Shown: one piece after another, positions 23,909 through 32,010 of the stretch
Numbering within the stretch: the stretch's first letter is position 1
Layout: each line of letters begins with the position of its first letter
Assembly (NCBI GenBank): GCA_028277365.1
Contig: JANQGK010000101.1
Coordinates: 1 to 33,098 of the forward strand
DNA length: 33,098 bases
DNA from: Halieaceae bacterium
GTDB taxonomy: Bacteria; Pseudomonadota; Gammaproteobacteria; Pseudomonadales; Halieaceae
Direction of reading: 5' to 3'
Notes under the pieces: generated by a model
What the model was told of the DNA's origin: nothing
What the model saw: only the letters and a program-made list of their open reading frames with translations
Database searches by the model: none
Made by a program: the position numbers and the translations under genes

Positions 23909-25267
23909 TTAGTTATAAGACACCGTGTCCGTGCTGGCATCAGACAGGTTCACCTGCGTGGTCGCCACGCTGATGTTGCCTTCCGGAGCCACCACAGTCA
24001 CCGTCGCGGAGCAACGAGTACCACCGGTGATGGAGACAATGTCTACCGCACGCAGAACCAGGTTCTCACCCGGCTGCAGGGTGCCAGAGGCAGATCCCAG
24101 AGCAGTAGTAGTCACACCGTCTTCCGACTGGAACGTAATGTTGTATTCCGCCGGTACCGGATGGCGGCTGTTGATCAACAGACGCTGGTTGTAGTCGGTA
24201 AAGGTAGTCAGGTAAGCAACTTCTACCGTCGTACCGTTACGATCGATATCACCGATATCGCCACTGAAGTCGCTAACATTCGGGCTAGACGTGGTGACGT
24301 CATGCACCAGTTGAACGTCAGCAGAGTAGGACGTTTCGGGGATAGTTTCAGTCGTGCCATTCACCGTTACACACAGCGGCTGACTGTCAGCAGCATCTAC
24401 GGTGCTGGTAGCAGTGGCGAACGCAACCGTGTCAACCGTTACTGCTGCACCAACCGTCGCACAGGAACCGCCGGAACCAACAAAGTACGGAGTACCGCTG
24501 GTTGCGAAGGAGAAATCACCCGTGTACGTAACAACAGAAGCCGTCGTACGCACCCAGCCCGTCAGCGGAGCCGTGGTCAGCGTAGAGGCCAGCAGGAAGT
24601 TGGTGCTGGCAGAAGCAGTGAAGCTACCCAGCGTACCGGTGGTGCCAGTAGTGAACTCAGTGAAGTTCGTGGTGACTTCGGCCGTCGCGTCATCGTCAGC
24701 GAAGGTAACGCTCAGAGCGTCGCCCAGGGTGATGGCGTTAGACAGAGAGTCATCCGACAGTGGAAGAAGCTCATTGGTTGCGTTGGTCTGAGACTCAAAT
24801 ACACGTACGCGAACGTCAGATGAGGTGCCGGCCAGAGCAACACCATTGGTGCCCAGGTCCAGAACAACAGCAGCGGTCTGGGAGAAACCAGAGGTTCCAG
24901 CCAGAACACCAAAGATCGCAGAACTGTCGCCGGTCAAACCGTCGGTTACACCGGTAGAGCCCACACCAGCAACGTCGATGTCACCAACACCGAGGTCTGC
25001 CAGCAGGGTCGCACCCGTCCAGTCGAAGCGAATGAAAATTTGGTCGTTCGCAGCAACACCAATACCCAGCTCGCTCTGTACATTCAGTGCGCCCGTGGTA
25101 ACGCCAACACCGACAGGAAGAACACCAGTGGTGGTCGGGGTGATTGACTCGTTACCGATTGCGACCTGGCCAGTGTCGGCGGTCACATCGATCTGTGCGA
25201 AAGAGCCCATTGAAAGACCGGTTGCCGCCGCAGCAACAGCCAAGGTCAAACTCTTCTTATTGAACAT
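23909..25267 (-). CDS. exported Thr-rich, lysine-free surface protein of unknown function
   Basis: A 452-residue protein. The first 24 residues (MFNKKSLTLAVAAAATGLSMGSFA) are a Sec signal peptide, cut before QIDV. The mature part is rich in Thr, Ser, Val, Gly, Asp, very acidic, and has no lysine at all; it holds three Cys (in GGSCATV, QPLCVTV, GTRCSATV). Its many short alternating stretches suggest an all-beta, filament- or layer-like fold. Start chosen at 25267 because AGGAG sits seven bases upstream; a start at 25300 would add 11 residues. Codons favour GGT, CTG, AAC and ACC, as in strongly expressed genes. A promoter, a strong RBS and a strong terminator frame it as one transcript. It sits between a T2SS operon and a SPINDLY gene, so a secreted, possibly glycosylated, abundant protein is suggested. 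I recognise no family. Confidence 0.85.
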   Translation of the reverse strand: MFNKKSLTLAVAAAATGLSMGSFAQIDVTADTGQVAIGNESITPTTTGVLPVGVGVTTGALNVQSELGIGVAANDQIFIRFDWTGATLLADLGVGDIDVAGVGSTGVTDGLTGDSSAIFGVLAGTSGFSQTAAVVLDLGTNGVALAGTSSDVRVRVFESQTNATNELLPLSDDSLSNAITLGDALSVTFADDDATAEVTTNFTEFTTGTTGTLGSFTASASTNFLLASTLTTAPLTGWVRTTASVVTYTGDFSFATSGTPYFVGSGGSCATVGAAVTVDTVAFATATSTVDAADSQPLCVTVNGTTETIPETSYSADVQLVHDVTTSSPNVSDFSGDIGDIDRNGTTVEVAYLTTFTDYNQRLLINSRHPVPAEYNITFQSEDGVTTTALGSASGTLQPGENLVLRAVDIVSITGGTRCSATVTVVAPEGNISVATTQVNLSDASTDTVSYN

Positions 25268-25295
25268 GTTGTTACTCCTAACTTTTTGTCCAAAT

Positions 25296-25307
25296 ATCAA
25301 CGTTGAT
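25296..25307. promoter_or_regulatory. 12-bp perfect palindrome in the 5' leader
   Basis: ATCAACGTTGAT is a perfect palindrome lying 28 bases before the start codon of the exported protein gene, within the predicted 5' untranslated leader. It may be an operator for a dimeric regulator or a small leader hairpin. Nothing in the sequence distinguishes these. Confidence 0.4.
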
Positions 25308-25358
25308 TAGCTTTGCGATAGGAGTAGCAACCCCCTACACCCTTCAAGCTATCCATGG

Positions 25359-25386
25359 ATTATCCATGCAATACCATACAAATCAA
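25359..25386 (-). promoter_or_regulatory. candidate sigma-70 promoter for the exported protein gene
   Basis: Minus-strand TTGATT (25386-25381), 16-bp spacer, GATAAT (25364-25359). The -35 matches four and the -10 five of six consensus bases. A second palindrome, ATCCATGGAT (25351-25360), covers the downstream edge of the -10 and the likely start site. The leader would be about 85 bases. Confidence 0.5.
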
Positions 25387-25531
25387 GCAATTCCTGAAGG
25401 AATCACCTTGTTCTGCCCTGTCCGGGGAACGCTATTAAAGTAGCATGATTACTATGACTTACAAATGAATCGGGTGCTAAATCGCGCGTTTGTGACAGAA
25501 TTCACAGATATCCGGCACGGACCCGATTGCG

Positions 25532-25551
25532 TCGCGGCGAGACCGCCGCGA
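25532..25551 (-). terminator. GC-rich hairpin after gspD
   Basis: TCGCGGCG and CGCCGCGA form a perfect 8-bp stem around a four-base loop, seven bases past the gspD stop on the minus strand. There is no T-run after it, so it is at most a factor-assisted terminator or an mRNA 3'-end stabiliser at the end of the T2SS operon. Confidence 0.45.
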
Positions 25552-25558
25552 GCAGCCT

Positions 25559-27757
25559 TCATGGGCTGTTTGGGTTCGCGCTGGAACTGGTGAGGAAGAC
25601 GTCGGTCAATTGCTCGGTTAGCGCCTCCGCATCTCCGGGCTCTTCCATGACGTAAGGGATAATCATCACCAGCAGTTCGCGACGGTCTTCATTCTTACTG
25701 TCTGAGCGAAACAGGCTGCCAACACCGGGCAGGGCACCCAGGAAGGGCACACCGGTCTCGTCGTCTGTTTTAGTTGAGGTGATCAATCCGCCTAGCAGTA
25801 TTGAGCCTCCGTCACGTAGCGTCACCGTGGTCTGCAGGGTCCGGTTGCGAATGGTGGGCGAATCGATTCCGCTGGTCCCGGTGACGAACGCTTCGCTGAG
25901 CTCTTGGCTCACGTCAATATCGACGAAACCGGAGTTATGGACCGTTGGGCGAATCTGCAATCGCACGCCGGTCGTCCGATATACGATGTTCTGAACGATG
26001 GGGGCATCCGGGTTTTGCGTGGACTGGGATGCAGTGGTTAATACAGGAATCTCATCCCCCACGTCGATCGAGGCTGTCTGGCCACTTTTCACCATCAGGC
26101 GAGGCCTGGAGCGAATCTCAGCTCGCCGGTTCTCATATAAAAGCCGTAAGATCGCCCTTACATCTCCTGCCTTATCCAAAGTCGCAGAAAAGATCGGCCT
26201 CCCCCCAAGATTGTCCAGCGTTCCAAAGCTGAGATCATAGTCACCCACCATGGTCTCTCTAAGAAACTGAAAACTTGAACTATCCGTGTCGGTCAGCGAG
26301 ATATCAGCCAGCAGCACTTCCACCAACACGGAGGGTGCCAACTGGTCCATTTCCTGTATCACTGGCAGCAGATCCGACCACTGCTTACCAGAACCTCTGA
26401 AGATGATGGCATTGCGATTGCTGTCGACCACGAACTGGCCCGCCTCGCGAGAGGAGCGATCGGTGCTGGCCTCGCCTTCATCAGCACCCCGCCTCTCCCG
26501 GGTGAGTCCCTCTTCGGGCACAGCACTCAACTGATTGAGCAAATCAACGATATACGATGCCTGCGTGCTGTTGACTTCATAGCTGAAAATGCCGTCTTCA
26601 ACCGCCAGCTGCTGACGGCGGTCGATCACCTTTACCCAGTCCTCGATATGATCCAGCACCTCCCGGGTAGGCGCGAAAGCTACCAGCTGGTTGCTGCTTT
26701 TCAAAGGGAGCAACATAATTGCGCCGATAGGCGGCCGCTGGCTGATATCGTAGCCCTCGGAAGTAAGGATACCTTCCAGGTCGTCTGCCAGTGTTTTGAC
26801 TTCGGCGTAAGCCGGCTCAATGCTGATGGAAAACTTACCGCGCATATTGGGCTGATCGAGAATGCCCACCATTGCCATCGCCTGCTCGATCACCGCCGGC
26901 TTGCCACGCAGGATTACCGAGTTACGCAGCGGGTCCTCAAGGATTTCGAGTTCCTGCCCCCGCATGGCCGAGCGCAACCAGTTGCGCACCTTGTCAGGTT
27001 TGACGGCTTCCAGCGGCACAAAGACAAACAGCGGGCGATGGCTTTCGGGCACTTCCGGCAAGGCCCTGCCGGTCACCATGATCGGCACGCTGGCTGCAGT
27101 GATGTTCCTGTCTACATAAAAGGTATAAACATCCTGCTCGTAGCGCATGGCGACGCCGTAGTCCATCAGCGTCCGGCGCGCGATCGCAAACAGGTCAGCA
27201 GGGGGCACGGGCTTCTGCAGTCGAAGGTTTACGAGGTCTTCCTGATTCGCCACGGCGCCGTCCAGTGAGTAGGCGAGACCCAACTGCTCGCCAAACACCA
27301 GATCGATAAAAGCGGGAAGTGGAACGTTGTTGTAGCTACCGCCAACCGGCTCGCCCTGGAGATCGGGAACGAACTGTGAACCCTCGGTGACCGCGACGGT
27401 CTTGAGTGGCCGCAGCTCAGGCCCCCGCGATATCGAGGCCGCCTCCATCTCCTTTGCCTGCTCGCCCGCGTCCCGGTCGGCTTGACGAGCTTCAGCGGCA
27501 GCATTCTCGACCTGTCTGCGAGATTGAGCGGAAGCCTGCACTTCAGACGTCCCGTCTTCCGTGTAGATGCCCGGGGGTTCCTGCCGGTGCATCTCGACCA
27601 CCTGACTGCAGGACACGTTGAGCAGTGCGGCCAACGCCACAACTACCAGGCGGCTATCTACCAAGCGGCTACCTACCAGACTGCTACCGGCAGAGCTGCG
27701 CCTGCCGCCGCGAATTTGTGCTTTACTTGCTACCAAGGCCCGACCCAATTTAGCCAT
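25559..27757 (-). CDS. gspD: type II secretion outer-membrane secretin GspD
   Basis: A 732-residue secretin. The N-terminal export signal is unusual: a 36-residue basic lead, then LVVVALAALLNVSC with Cys50, possibly a lipobox though Asn at -3 is atypical. A charged Glu/Gln/Ala stretch follows, then N0-like and N1-type domains (LVFGEQLGLAYSLDG near 153; VFVPLEAVKPDKVRNWL; LPLKSSNQLVAFAPTREVLDHIEDWVKVID). The secretin core begins at VLVEVLLADISLTDTDS and ends with VTLRDGGSILLGGLITSTKTDDETGVPFLGALPGVGSLFRS and RRELLVMIIPYVMEE. It forms the outer-membrane channel through which folded exoproteins leave. It is last in the operon and its start overlaps the end of the N-type gene by eight bases. A competitor-pilus secretin (MshL-like) is possible by sequence type, but the neighbours decide for T2SS. 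Confidence 0.93.
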   Translation of the reverse strand: MAKLGRALVASKAQIRGGRRSSAGSSLVGSRLVDSRLVVVALAALLNVSCSQVVEMHRQEPPGIYTEDGTSEVQASAQSRRQVENAAAEARQADRDAGEQAKEMEAASISRGPELRPLKTVAVTEGSQFVPDLQGEPVGGSYNNVPLPAFIDLVFGEQLGLAYSLDGAVANQEDLVNLRLQKPVPPADLFAIARRTLMDYGVAMRYEQDVYTFYVDRNITAASVPIMVTGRALPEVPESHRPLFVFVPLEAVKPDKVRNWLRSAMRGQELEILEDPLRNSVILRGKPAVIEQAMAMVGILDQPNMRGKFSISIEPAYAEVKTLADDLEGILTSEGYDISQRPPIGAIMLLPLKSSNQLVAFAPTREVLDHIEDWVKVIDRRQQLAVEDGIFSYEVNSTQASYIVDLLNQLSAVPEEGLTRERRGADEGEASTDRSSREAGQFVVDSNRNAIIFRGSGKQWSDLLPVIQEMDQLAPSVLVEVLLADISLTDTDSSSFQFLRETMVGDYDLSFGTLDNLGGRPIFSATLDKAGDVRAILRLLYENRRAEIRSRPRLMVKSGQTASIDVGDEIPVLTTASQSTQNPDAPIVQNIVYRTTGVRLQIRPTVHNSGFVDIDVSQELSEAFVTGTSGIDSPTIRNRTLQTTVTLRDGGSILLGGLITSTKTDDETGVPFLGALPGVGSLFRSDSKNEDRRELLVMIIPYVMEEPGDAEALTEQLTDVFLTSSSANPNSP
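27643..27687 (-). repeat. three 15-bp tandem repeats in the gspD signal-peptide region
   Basis: Three head-to-tail copies of a 15-bp unit (plus-strand form CTACCARRCGGCTAY, third copy diverged) occupy 27643-27687, inside gspD. They encode the repeated LV-x-S-(R/S) segments just before the hydrophobic core of the signal. Because the unit is five codons, copy-number change would keep the frame. Confidence 0.75.
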
Positions 27758-28307
27758 CTACTTTTTGCCAGTCGAACAGGCGATATTCCAGCACATCATC
27801 ACTTTCGGCCTGGCGTATAGCGAGTCGCGTGTTGGAGATTTCGGCGAGGAACCAACCCACAGCAATCTCTTCGCCCTCGCGCACTCGCAACAAGCCCACG
27901 CTATCAGCGGAGGATACCATGAGTTGTTGCATGGCTTCCGGCATTTTTTGCGGCCGGAACACTGCCAGCGGCTTTGGATCACGCAGGATCGCGATCAGTT
28001 CCAGATACTGAAAGGCGCCGGGGCGCGTGGGATCCAGCGGCTCTGGCTCGGGTTCCGTTTCGGGCTCGGGTTCGGGCTCCGCGCCGCGGCTCCAGTTCGG
28101 GCTGCTCTTCAGCAGTGCTGACAATTCCTCAACGGCCACCTCCCGAGCGCTCCAGGGCTCTTCCAGCGAGATTTCCCGCTTGCTGACGCCGGCGCCAATC
28201 AGCAGAAAACCTGCCAACAGGCCCAGTAGTAATCCGGCGCCGGCCGCGCTGAAGGGAAACCGCAGCCAGTGGGGCAGCGCATAGAGCCAGGCTTGCACCG
28301 GGTTCAT
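27750..28307 (-). CDS. gspN: type II secretion GspN/XpsN-type (GspC-like) inner-membrane protein
   Basis: A 185-residue bitopic protein: membrane helix at 18-40, a short helical linker, an acidic Pro-Glu run (77-90, EPEPEPETEPEPEP), then a small beta-rich periplasmic domain (FQYLELIAILRDPKPLAVFRPQ, VREGEEIAVGWFLAEISNTRLAI, LEYRLFDWQK) like the homology region of GspC or XpsN. Its place between gspM and gspD equals that of xpsN in Xanthomonas, where the protein links the LM platform with the secretin; no gspC is present downstream. It overlaps gspM by four bases and gspD by eight. The XpsN/GspC label rests on architecture and position more than on sequence identity. Confidence 0.75.
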   Translation of the reverse strand: MNPVQAWLYALPHWLRFPFSAAGAGLLLGLLAGFLLIGAGVSKREISLEEPWSAREVAVEELSALLKSSPNWSRGAEPEPEPETEPEPEPLDPTRPGAFQYLELIAILRDPKPLAVFRPQKMPEAMQQLMVSSADSVGLLRVREGEEIAVGWFLAEISNTRLAIRQAESDDVLEYRLFDWQKVDG

Positions 28308-28921
28308 GATTCTTCCCCCGCCACCGGTTCGATCAGGAAAAACACCTGCAGGCGCACCGTAAAGCGATCACCGCGCTGGGGCGAAAAGTTCAGCCGCTCC
28401 ACGCGCAGCTTCCGCTCGGAGCTGGCCAGCGCCGCGGCCAGTGCGCGCGCGTCGTTGGGCGTAATCTCGCCACTCATCTCCGCCTCCAGCCGCCACACGG
28501 TGTCATCCAGCCCCTGCTCGGGGCGGGCCTCGGACAGGTCCAGGCGCATCTTCTCCAGGCGGTGTTCCCGCGCCAGGCCGCGCAGCCAGGATTGCAGCTC
28601 CGCACCTGCGAGGCCCTGGCTGGTTGAGCGCCAGAACCGCTCGCGCAGTGCGGTATCTGCTGTCTGCTCGCGTTCAAAGTAGGCCTGGAAGTCCACATCG
28701 GTGTCCCGTGCCAGCTCCTCCAACCTGGCCTCACGCAGCGCCAGCGGCCGGTAGTCGGCCACCACTTCCGCACGCCAGTCGTCGAGCACCAGCACCACAT
28801 ATAAAAGGAAGACAGACAGCACACCGAACACCATCCAGCGCAGCCGGGCGTTGGCCCTCAGCTCAACCAGCAGCGGCTGCAGCGCCGGCACCTCAGCAAG
28901 CCGTTCAATCAGTGCGCTCAC
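28304..28921 (-). CDS. gspM: type II secretion protein GspM
   Basis: A 205-residue inner-membrane protein: a short cytoplasmic segment, one helix (about 29-45, WMVFGVLSVFLLYVVLV), a coiled region (48-110) and a ferredoxin-like C-terminal domain with two repeats of the type LRGLAREHRLEKMRLDLSEA and LAAALASSERKLRVERLNFSP. The layout is that of GspM, which pairs with GspL to hold the assembly platform to the ATPase. Position between gspL (four-base overlap) and the N-type gene confirms it. Sequence conservation of GspM is low, so context carries much of the weight. Confidence 0.88.
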   Translation of the reverse strand: MSALIERLAEVPALQPLLVELRANARLRWMVFGVLSVFLLYVVLVLDDWRAEVVADYRPLALREARLEELARDTDVDFQAYFEREQTADTALRERFWRSTSQGLAGAELQSWLRGLAREHRLEKMRLDLSEARPEQGLDDTVWRLEAEMSGEITPNDARALAAALASSERKLRVERLNFSPQRGDRFTVRLQVFFLIEPVAGEES

Positions 28922-29994
28922 GCTTCACCTCCGGCGATTGTCAGCTCAAGGGTAAACTCACCTTCGCGGGTGGCTGGCGCAATGCGCGCCGAGGAGAACA
29001 GATCGCTCGACTCCAGCCTGCGGATGATTTCGCGGCCATCGAGCGCGGAATTGTAGACCAGCACACGCACTCCACCGGCCGCATAGTCCCATTCGCGCAG
29101 CTCGTATTCCTGGCCTTCCAGCAGGCGGGTGAACTCGGCAATCACCTCTATCTGCGAGTAGGCCGGCAGCAGCGCCGCCAGCTGTTCGCTGCGCGAATGC
29201 AGGCGCTCCGCCTGCAGCCGGTACTGCAGGCGGGTACCAAGTTGCTCCTGCAGCGTTTCCGCGTTGGACTCCGAGCGCCAGGTCAAGATCCCGGCGGCGG
29301 CCACCAGCCCCAGCTCCAGGAACATGGCGAACAGCAGCACCGTGGCGATGCTGACCATCATCAGGCGTTCGTCTCGCAGCAGGCTGCGCCAGGTAAAGCC
29401 GGGTTCGCTCCACGGCGCAGTGGCACGCAGCTTGGCATCATTGGCGGGTTCCAACGATTGCAGCGGCTGGCCACAGTCGCGGCTGAAGTAGTCCAGATCT
29501 TCCCGAGGCAGCGCCTGGGCCGACCAGCGGGAGGCCAGGAGCTTGCCATCCTGCCAGTACTGGTAGTCAATGCCAGATTCACAGCAGTGAGCGACCACAC
29601 CGGATTCAGCAGGGGTGAGAAAAACCGGCTCTGGAAAGGCCCGGGCATGGCGCATGGGCTCTGGCAGAGTCTCGCGCAAGCCGGCTTCCCAGTCCGCGTT
29701 CCAGATCCATACCGGCACCCGGTCCTGCTCGACCTCAGTCTCACCGGCGGCGGCATAGTAGGCGGGCCGGGGCCAGGGGCTGAGACGCTTGACCTGCATG
29801 TCCAGGAAGCCCCGGCGGGCATTCTCCGGCACTGCCGCCAGTTCCAGCACCTCGCAAACGCAGGCCGAGCGCGCCACCAGCAGGTAAGGCTGCTCAGCCT
29901 CCCACTCGAGCTCCCGCACCTCCTGGTCAATCAGGAGGTAATGGGTCTGCGAAGAGGTTTCCCGCGACCAGGGTCGCAGGCTCAACTTGCTCAT
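28918..29994 (-). CDS. gspL: type II secretion protein GspL
   Basis: A 358-residue protein with a cytoplasmic actin-like part (residues 1-205; blocks such as RRGFLDMQVKRLSPWPRPAYY and ESGIDYQYWQDGKLLASRW), one membrane helix (211-237) and a periplasmic ferredoxin-like domain that includes QIEVIAEFTRLLEGQEYELREW. GspL recruits the GspE ATPase and pairs with GspM. The ATG at 29994 has GAG nine bases upstream and overlaps the end of gspK by 68 bases; an ATG at 30003 is also possible, and a GTG at 29918, nine bases past the gspK stop, would give a coupled, shorter protein. The start is therefore uncertain. It overlaps gspM by four bases. Confidence 0.87.
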   Translation of the reverse strand: MSKLSLRPWSRETSSQTHYLLIDQEVRELEWEAEQPYLLVARSACVCEVLELAAVPENARRGFLDMQVKRLSPWPRPAYYAAAGETEVEQDRVPVWIWNADWEAGLRETLPEPMRHARAFPEPVFLTPAESGVVAHCCESGIDYQYWQDGKLLASRWSAQALPREDLDYFSRDCGQPLQSLEPANDAKLRATAPWSEPGFTWRSLLRDERLMMVSIATVLLFAMFLELGLVAAAGILTWRSESNAETLQEQLGTRLQYRLQAERLHSRSEQLAALLPAYSQIEVIAEFTRLLEGQEYELREWDYAAGGVRVLVYNSALDGREIIRRLESSDLFSSARIAPATREGEFTLELTIAGGEA

Positions 29995-30997
29995 GTCGAT
30001 CATCTCGAGGTTTTCGATACCGATGGTAAACCAGCCAGGGGCCGTAGAACCCGTTTTCCGTAAGCTGCAGGCTTTCTACACTAATCCAGTTGCAGTCTTC
30101 ACACCACAGCTTGAGGAGCACATCGCCGGCCGGGTAGAACCGGAACGCCGCTTCCTCCCAGCGGGAGTCCTGGATACCCAGCGCATCCGCCACCCCGTCC
30201 AGGCTGCGAAAGGGATACTCCCGGCGCGCTTCAATCAACTCCCCAGCCTGGACTTCGTCGATGTATAGCAGCGCGGACAGCAACTCCGGCGAAGCGGTAT
30301 TCACGTTGATAACACTGGCGTGGGATATGCCGGTGTTGGCGAGCCAGAATGGCCCCTGCTCGGTTTGCAGGAACTGCTTCCAGCCGAGCACCGCGTCCAG
30401 TTCCGACTGGGTGCGAAGATACCAGTTAGTGGGCTCCCTGAGACCAGCGTACAGGTACTCGCCGCGCTCGGCACCATTGATGCGCCGGGTGAGGTTCTCG
30501 TCGATGTAGTCTTCGAGTGCACCCACCAGCTCCAGGGCCTGTTGCCGGCTGAGCTGGCGAGTGAGAATAGCCCGCATCTTGTCCGGGCCGGACGGACTGT
30601 TAAGCCCGATCAGCCCTCCCATGTCCTGCATACTGAAACGGATGCCCTGCAGCCCCTGGTAGATAGTGCCGTCCAGCCGCAGTTCCCCGCCCACAGGGGA
30701 GGCATCTACAAAGCCCTCCGAGCTGATATAGCCGCCCTGGTCTTCCGGGCGCAGGGTCAGCCCGGCAAAGGTCGTGCGGCGGGTGGCCAGCAGGTAGCGC
30801 AGGGTCTCCGCCGTCGCCTCCAGGGCAAGGGATTCGCGCACCCGCTGCTGCAGGGCGGCGGCCTGGTCGACCTGGCGTTCAATGTATCCGTGGAATAGAG
30901 CCGCCAGCAGCGCTACCGCCGCCACAATCCACAGCGTTGTCGCCAGAATAAACCCTGACTGGGCCCCGGCGCGCCGGCGTTGTCTACTCGCGTCCAT
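29927..30997 (-). CDS. gspK: type II secretion minor pseudopilin GspK
   Basis: A 356-residue pseudopilin-like protein. After a basic lead, prepilin peptidase should cut at QSG|FILATTLW (after G15); position +5 is Thr, not Glu, which is diagnostic for GspK. The hydrophobic helix (16-36) leads into a large domain with the GspK landmarks GIRFSMQDMGGLIGLNSPS, LVGALEDYIDENLTRR, RTQSELDAVLG, INVNTASPELLSALL and FRSLDGVADALG. GspK caps the pseudopilus tip with GspI and GspJ. ATG at 30997 overlaps gspJ by 14 bases; 31021 is an earlier in-frame start. Two late Cys (in WCEDCNW) are unusual for the family and could bind metal or form a disulfide. Confidence 0.9.
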   Translation of the reverse strand: MDASRQRRRAGAQSGFILATTLWIVAAVALLAALFHGYIERQVDQAAALQQRVRESLALEATAETLRYLLATRRTTFAGLTLRPEDQGGYISSEGFVDASPVGGELRLDGTIYQGLQGIRFSMQDMGGLIGLNSPSGPDKMRAILTRQLSRQQALELVGALEDYIDENLTRRINGAERGEYLYAGLREPTNWYLRTQSELDAVLGWKQFLQTEQGPFWLANTGISHASVINVNTASPELLSALLYIDEVQAGELIEARREYPFRSLDGVADALGIQDSRWEEAAFRFYPAGDVLLKLWCEDCNWISVESLQLTENGFYGPWLVYHRYRKPRDDRHEQVEPATLVAGNLFADPLPPD

Positions 30998-31586
30998 AGA
31001 GGATATCGGTGGTGGGTACAAACTGACTTTTGCGAATCGGGATGGTGGCGGTCAACCTGGTGGCGCCGCTGTCTCCGCCACCGGGATGGTCAACCGTGAG
31101 GCGCACCGCCTCCGGCAGCTGCCGGTCGCGTTCCGGGCGCCAGTCCGCTTGCCACTCACCTTGTTCCGAGAGATAGGCAAAGCTGGCATCTGCGCGGCGG
31201 TCCCAGCGCCGCACGGTCACGGGCAATTCCGGTGGCTGCTCGTATACCAGCAACAGCTCCTGACCCGAGCGCTCAAGGCTCCAGCGCATTTCCGCGGGCA
31301 CGCCAGGCGGCCCCCACAGGGACGCATAGCTGGCGCCGGCCATGGATTGCTCGTCGCCGCTGAAGCGCAGCGGGTTGTCGTAGTAAGGCACCGCCGCCTC
31401 CAGTGACTCGCGCCACCAACCGGCGGCAAGGCTTTTCTGGAACTCCGCCGACTGTCGCGCCTGCAGGCGGTCGTAGGTGGCCAGCATGTAACCAAAGCCC
31501 TGAAACAGCAGTGCGCTGAGCATACTGATCATGGTCAGCACCACCAGCACTTCGACCAGAGTGAATCCGCCGCTACGCTTACACAC
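30984..31586 (-). CDS. gspJ: type II secretion minor pseudopilin GspJ
   Basis: A 200-residue pseudopilin: prepilin signal RSGG|FTLVEVLVVLTMISML with Glu at +5 (residue 12), then a GspJ-type body (SALLFQGFGYMLATYDRLQARQ and the late PEAVRLTVDHP and RLTATIPI strands). GspJ is part of the pseudopilus tip trimer with GspI and GspK. I start it at GTG 31586, which overlaps the gspI stop by eight bases; an upstream TTG at 31613 would give an odd Cys/Arg-rich lead. It overlaps gspK by 14 bases. Confidence 0.9.
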   Translation of the reverse strand: MCKRSGGFTLVEVLVVLTMISMLSALLFQGFGYMLATYDRLQARQSAEFQKSLAAGWWRESLEAAVPYYDNPLRFSGDEQSMAGASYASLWGPPGVPAEMRWSLERSGQELLLVYEQPPELPVTVRRWDRRADASFAYLSEQGEWQADWRPERDRQLPEAVRLTVDHPGGGDSGATRLTATIPIRKSQFVPTTDILYGRE

Positions 31587-32010
31587 CGGGCAACTCCGGC
31601 GGCGGCCGCACAAAATCGTTCCGGGACAGTCGCGTATGCCAGCGACCCAGCCGGCGACCAGCAGACTCCACGTCTATCCAGACGTCGTAGAGCGCGTGAT
31701 CGTAGGCGCCCACCGGGCCACGCTGCGCCCGGCCGTAGGTGACCGGCTCCACCAGCACCGCCTGCCAGACCACATCGTGACTGCCGATGGCAATACGACC
31801 ACCCCGGGTGGTATCGAGGTCCGCCAGGCGAATCCTGCGCACGGCCTCCTCCAATACGTTCTGGGACGCCACCACCGCTTCTGCCCGACGCAGCGAAATA
31901 AGGTCGGTATTGATCAGCGAGAACAGGCTTCCCATGGCGGTGCTGAGGATCACCAACGCCATAATCGCTTCCAATAGGCTAAAACCGGACTGCCGGCGGG
32001 GGCTATACAT
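31579..32010 (-). CDS. gspI: type II secretion minor pseudopilin GspI
   Basis: A 143-residue pseudopilin: RRQSG|FSLLEAIMALVILSTAMG with Glu at +5 (residue 14), the usual N-terminal helix, then a short body with LISLRRAEAVVASQNVLEEAVRRIRL, the conserved A-x-x-A-x-Q-N helix of GspI, and a C-terminal strand region ending in RLSRNDFVRPPPE. GspI is the nucleus of the tip complex. ATG at 32010 overlaps the gspH stop by eight bases; a GTG four codons earlier is also in frame. Confidence 0.9.
   Translation of the reverse strand: MYSPRRQSGFSLLEAIMALVILSTAMGSLFSLINTDLISLRRAEAVVASQNVLEEAVRRIRLADLDTTRGGRIAIGSHDVVWQAVLVEPVTYGRAQRGPVGAYDHALYDVWIDVESAGRRLGRWHTRLSRNDFVRPPPELPGV

Noticed and set aside
28030-28078. 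Repetitive GGCTCGGGTTC-type sequence, checked as a possible DNA repeat element or CRISPR
   Set aside because: It is the coding sequence for the Pro-Glu run of the N-type protein, with no spacers or flanking repeats.
28624-30063. 479-codon open frame on the plus strand opposite gspM and gspL
   Set aside because: Low-complexity Arg/Ala/Pro/Gln sequence without domains, fully opposed to well-supported T2SS genes.
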